NCBI RefSeq assembly: GCF_001421885.1
Contig: NZ_LMLH01000029.1
Span: 92,175 to 156,174 of the forward strand
Reading direction: 5' to 3'
Source of the DNA: Pseudomonas sp. Leaf48
Lineage (GTDB): Bacteria; Pseudomonadota; Gammaproteobacteria; Pseudomonadales; Pseudomonadaceae
Length of the DNA stretch: 64,000 nucleotides
Shown here: positions 61,210-64,000 of the stretch, in pieces
How positions within the stretch are numbered: the stretch's first letter is position 1
Layout of the letters: each line of letters opens with the position of its first letter
Program-made: the position numbers and the translations under genes
Notes under the pieces: generated by a model
The model's input: only the letters and a program-made list of their open reading frames with translations
Told to the model about the DNA's origin: nothing
Database searches by the model: none

Positions 61210-62853
61210 ATGATGGCGACAAAAATAATCCCGCCGGCCGACGGTGCCTACACCTATCCCTTGCTGATCAAGCAACTGCTGCTGTCCGGTGAGCGCTACG
61301 AGCCGGGCCGGGAAATCGTCTACGCCGACAAACTGCGCTACAGCTACAAGACGCTCAACCAGCGCATCCGCCGCCTGGCCAATGCGCTGACGGCAGCCGG
61401 CGTTAAAGCCGGCGACACCGTGGGCCTGCTGGACTGGGACAGCCACCGCTACCTGGAATGCTTCTTCGCCGTACCGATGATCGGCGCGGTGCTGCACACC
61501 GTAAACATTCGCCTGTCCCCGGATCAGGTGCTCTACACCATGAACCACGCCGAGGACGACCTGGTGCTGGTGCATGATGACTTCCTGCCGCTGGTCGAGC
61601 AGGTTCAGGATCGCCTGACCACCGTCAAAGGCTTCATCCAGCTCACCGATGACAGCGCCGCCGAGACTTCGCTGCCGGTACTGGGCGAATACGAGCAGTT
61701 GCTGTGCGCGGCGTCGGACCAGTACGAGTTCCCGGACTTCGACGAGAACTCGGTGGCGACCCTGTTCTACACCACCGGCACCACCGGCGCGCCAAAAGGG
61801 GTGTACTTCACCCATCGCCAACTGGTTCTGCACACCCTCAATGCCGCCGGTACCCTGGGTGGTTATCAAGGCCAGCCACTGCTGCGCTCCGATGACGTGT
61901 ACATGCCGATCACGCCGATGTTCCACGTGCATGCCTGGGGCGTGCCTTATGTCGCGACCCTGATGGGCATCAAGCAGGTCTACCCTGGCCGCTATGAACC
62001 CAACAGCCTGGTCCGGCTGCACCGCGAAGAGAAGGTGACCTTCTCCCACTGCGTGCCGACCATTTTGCAAATGATCCTCAACTGTGAGGAAGGCAAGGCC
62101 GCCCGTTTCGACGGCTGGAAAATGCTCCTGGGCGGCAGCGCGCTGACCCTCGGCATCGCCAGCGACGCCAGCGCCAAAGGCATGGTGGTACACGCCGGCT
62201 ACGGCATGTCGGAAACCTGCCCGTTGCTGTGCCTGACCTACCTGCGTGATGAAGACCTCAAGCTGCCGATGCAAGGTCAGCTGCCGATCCGCATCAAGAC
62301 TGGCACGCCGGTGCCGATGGTCGACCTGAGAATCGTCGACGGCAATGGCAAAGACGTCGCCCACGATGGTGAGTCTCTGGGCGAGATCGTTGTGCGTGCG
62401 CCATGGCTGACCCAAGGCTATCTGAAGGAGCCGGAAAAAGGCGCCGAGCTCTGGGAAAACGGCTGGCTGCACACCGGCGACCTGGCTTCCATCGACGCCA
62501 TGGGTGGCGTGGAAATCAAGGACCGCATCAAGGACGTGATCAAGACTGGCGGCGAGTGGATCAGCTCCCTGGACCTTGAGAACCTGATCAGCGAGCACGA
62601 GGCTGTCATGTCCGTCGCGGTGGTGGGTATTGCCGACGAGCAATGGGGCGAACGCCCGATGGCGCTGGTGGTGTGCGAGCCTGGCCAGTACCTGGACCGC
62701 AAGATCCTCGAAGCCCATCTGCAGACCTTCGTTGAATGCGGTCGCATCAACAAGTGGGCGATTCCCAAGCAGTTCAAGTTCGTCAACGAAATCCCCAAAA
62801 CCAGCGTTGGCAAGATCAACAAAAAGCTGATCCGCGAAAGCGAAACCAACTGA
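61210..62853 (+). CDS. AMP-forming acyl-CoA ligase (AlkK-like)
   Basis: The 547-residue enzyme activates a carboxylic acid to its CoA thioester. The P-loop TTGTTGAPKGVYFTHRQ (near 188) and the GYGMSETCP, YGM-type and DRIKDVIKTGGEWISS motifs are typical of medium-chain AlkK-type ligases. ATG 61210 or the next ATG 61213 starts it, after AGGATCAGGAAC. AAAAATAA (61221-61228) just inside the gene fits an Hfq/Crc site. It ends the right run. No enoyl-CoA hydratase or thiolase follows, so later steps must be encoded elsewhere. Confidence 0.95.
   Translation: MMATKIIPPADGAYTYPLLIKQLLLSGERYEPGREIVYADKLRYSYKTLNQRIRRLANALTAAGVKAGDTVGLLDWDSHRYLECFFAVPMIGAVLHTVNIRLSPDQVLYTMNHAEDDLVLVHDDFLPLVEQVQDRLTTVKGFIQLTDDSAAETSLPVLGEYEQLLCAASDQYEFPDFDENSVATLFYTTGTTGAPKGVYFTHRQLVLHTLNAAGTLGGYQGQPLLRSDDVYMPITPMFHVHAWGVPYVATLMGIKQVYPGRYEPNSLVRLHREEKVTFSHCVPTILQMILNCEEGKAARFDGWKMLLGGSALTLGIASDASAKGMVVHAGYGMSETCPLLCLTYLRDEDLKLPMQGQLPIRIKTGTPVPMVDLRIVDGNGKDVAHDGESLGEIVVRAPWLTQGYLKEPEKGAELWENGWLHTGDLASIDAMGGVEIKDRIKDVIKTGGEWISSLDLENLISEHEAVMSVAVVGIADEQWGERPMALVVCEPGQYLDRKILEAHLQTFVECGRINKWAIPKQFKFVNEIPKTSVGKINKKLIRESETN
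61221..61228 (+). promoter_or_regulatory. Putative Hfq/Crc target in the ligase start
   Basis: AAAAATAA fits AANAANAA, 11 nt after the first base of the ATG at 61210. Confidence 0.45.
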
Positions 62854-63206
62854 GCCTCACATCCTCGGGCGCTGCCTCTTTGAGTGCATGCGCTGCCGGG
62901 GAGGGATAAGCCTGTCATTACCTCGGTGGCAGGCGGATTCTGGATAGCATCGGCGGGCTCATCTTTGCCATAGTCATGGCAAGACAAACCGCTGAGCGCC
63001 ATGCCGACGGCGAGCAGGGCAGGGGAAATCCGCTGATGGATCAGCGGATTTCTCACTGTCGTGCGCATCCAGCCAGGTTTGCGTTCATTGACGGGCAGCG
63101 CTCGGTTGCTCGCAAGTGAAAGTCGAGCGGCAAATTCTGGCACTTGTGCCAAGCTCATTGGTGCCCAATCGCCTGTCGCCCAGGCAATCCAGAGGAAACC
63201 CATGAC
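62854..63206. other. Intergenic region without supported gene
   Basis: This 353-bp stretch lies between the ligase gene and the channel gene. A minus-strand frame from 63068 has a lipoprotein-like start but lacks a ribosome-binding site and runs into the ligase gene antisense; it is not accepted. No clear terminator was found. Confidence 0.4.
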
Positions 63207-63554
63207 ATGAACCTCATCCGCTCAAAAAACGCCCGCCGTGAATTCTACAAAGCCGTGTGGTTCTACTTCCGCGTGGTCTGGCCGATCTTTTCCATATTGA
63301 TTGTGCTGATCGTCGCGCTCGGGCTGATCATCGGTCACCTGGAAGGCTGGGCGCCCTATGACGGTATCTACTTTGGCTTCGTGACCGGTTTGACCATCGG
63401 CTACGGCGAGCTTGTGCCCAAGCTGCCGATCTCACGGGTATTGGCAATTATCCTCGGTTTCAACGGAGTACTGATGACCGCGATTTTTGCGGCGATCAGC
63501 GTGCGGGCAATTGAGGCTACGATCGGGGCCGACAAAGACCAGGAGCCGGAGTAA
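63207..63554 (+). CDS. Two-transmembrane ion channel, potassium-channel-like
   Basis: The 115-residue protein has two membrane helices (VVWPIFSILIVLIVALGLII, and ISRVLAIILGFNGVLMTAIF and on) with a pore loop between them. The filter reads TIGYGELVP, close to the TVGYGD filter of potassium channels, with Ile and Glu replacing Val and Asp. There is no voltage sensor or regulator domain, so it is KcsA-like in layout. ATG 63207 has AGAGGAAACC upstream; a two-codon frame ATGACATGA overlaps its start. Confidence 0.87.
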   Translation: MNLIRSKNARREFYKAVWFYFRVVWPIFSILIVLIVALGLIIGHLEGWAPYDGIYFGFVTGLTIGYGELVPKLPISRVLAIILGFNGVLMTAIFAAISVRAIEATIGADKDQEPE

Positions 63555-63582
63555 CCCTGTCTATCTCAGCGACACCGTCCCA

Positions 63583-63684
63583 CTGTAGGAGCGAGCACGC
63601 TCGCGATGGACGCTAACGATAACGCAGGCTCCCTGGCTAACCGCAGCGCTCTTTAATCCATCGCGAACAGGCTCGCTCCTACAG
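63583..63684. repeat. REP doublet, GGAGCGAGCACGCTCGCG type
   Basis: CTGTAGGAGCGAGCACGCTC opens the element and GAACAGGCTCGCTCCTACAG closes it, with GCTAACGATAACGC in the centre. T6 follows directly at 63685, so the doublet may also end transcription of the channel gene. Confidence 0.88.
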
Positions 63685-63762
63685 TTTTTTCAGCCTGCTC
63701 CACCGAGTACAAGTCCACGCCCTGATGTTCCGTCTGCCAGGCGCTTGTCATCACACACAACC

Positions 63763-63984
63763 CCCTGTAGGAGCGTAATGCTGTTCACTTAAGCAGGGTC
63801 ACACACTTGTGGCGAGGGGGCTTGCCCCCGTGGGTCGCGGAGCGGCCCCAATACTTGCCACCGAGGTGTATCAGGTACGTCGCGTGTTATGGTTTTACGA
63901 CTGCTCCGCAGCCGAACGGGGGTAAACCCCCTCGCCACAAGTTGTGCCCCCCGCTTAAGTGAACAGTATTACCCTGTAAGAGCG
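63763..63984. mobile_element. 196-bp palindromic MITE-like element inserted in a REP (copy B)
   Basis: The element (63776-63971) has 19-bp terminal inverted repeats, TAATGCTGTTCACTTAAGC and GCTTAAGTGAACAGTATTA, with one mismatch. Inside are the inverted arms GTGGCGAGGGGGCTTGCC and GGTAAACCCCCTCGCCAC. It is flanked by 13-bp direct repeats CCCTGTAGGAGCG (63763-63775) and CCCTGTAAGAGCG (63972-63984), which are the broken halves of a REP. It encodes nothing. A related left end is at 30960. Confidence 0.7.
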
Positions 63985-64000
63985 AGCATGCTCGCGATGG
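63972..64000. repeat. REP sequence at the window edge
   Basis: GTAAGAGCGAGCATGCTCGC and following bases form a standard REP half that continues beyond the window. Confidence 0.7.

Noticed and set aside
62854..63068. A minus-strand frame starting MRTTVRNPLIHQRISPALLA with a lipoprotein-like start
   Set aside because: There is no ribosome-binding site, the lipobox is poor and the frame runs into the ligase gene; it might be a decayed gene, but support is too weak.
1..64000. tRNA or rRNA genes and phage attachment sites
   Set aside because: No cloverleaf-type sequence, rRNA core motif, integrase gene or tRNA-end duplication was recognised by eye.

Overview
The window reads as chromosomal DNA of a fluorescent-group Pseudomonas. 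It is GC-rich. Gene families typical of that genus are present: hmgR-hmgA-fahA-maiA, the cytochrome bo3 cluster cyoABCDE, CheV, a DUF3509 protein, YebG, and a NorR/Hmp pair. The intergenic regions carry the short palindromic REP sequences (cores like GGAGCGAGCATGCTCGCG and GTGGCGAGGGGGCTTGCC) that are abundant in this group. Coding density is high. No rRNA, tRNA, CRISPR array or complete insertion sequence was found.

Layout. 1-6.6 kb: the 3' part of a MalT-type LuxR regulator, then HmgR divergent from the homogentisate operon (homogentisate to fumarate plus acetoacetate). 6.6-19.5 kb: mostly single genes, namely a SirB1-like protein, a leucine-dehydrogenase-like protein with an altered active site, SOS-type YebG with a clear LexA box, PsiE, L-serine dehydratase with a divergent LysR regulator, a ribosome hibernation factor, an AraC regulator next to a DMT exporter, a hydroxyacid dehydrogenase, a GNAT enzyme and CheV. 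19.9-29.3 kb: NorR and the NO-detoxifying flavohaemoglobin Hmp share a control region with three putative NorR sites; then DsbB and cyoABCDE. 29.3-31.2 kb: a HigBA-type toxin-antitoxin cassette between two identical 40-bp terminator copies, a gene remnant, a RidA protein and a large palindromic repeat. 31.2-43.1 kb: a two-component system divergent from exported methionine sulfoxide reductases MsrB and MsrA, a PAS-GGDEF cyclase, a LysR regulator, an ArgD-like aminotransferase, a YefM-YoeB module, a P-loop protein and a PhoD-like phosphatase.

43.2-62.9 kb is the most interesting part. It holds two long plus-strand gene runs on either side of one minus-strand AraC-family regulator. The left run encodes a quinone oxidoreductase, a TauD-type dioxygenase, a BKACE-type beta-keto acid cleavage enzyme, an MFS transporter, a DsbA/2-hydroxychromene-isomerase-like protein, a small Rieske ferredoxin and a YeiH-type exporter. 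The right run encodes an RBBP9-type hydrolase, a DUF1302 outer-membrane protein, a DUF1329 protein, a YCF48-like beta-propeller, an MMPL/RND transporter, a large acyl-CoA dehydrogenase and an AMP-forming acyl-CoA ligase. A-rich 8-mers matching the Hfq/Crc target AANAANAA lie within about 35 nt of seven start codons here. I infer catabolism of a hydrophobic or sulfur-containing carboxylic acid under strong catabolite repression; the substrate cannot be read from the sequence. The window ends with a small ion channel and a palindromic element inserted in a REP sequence.
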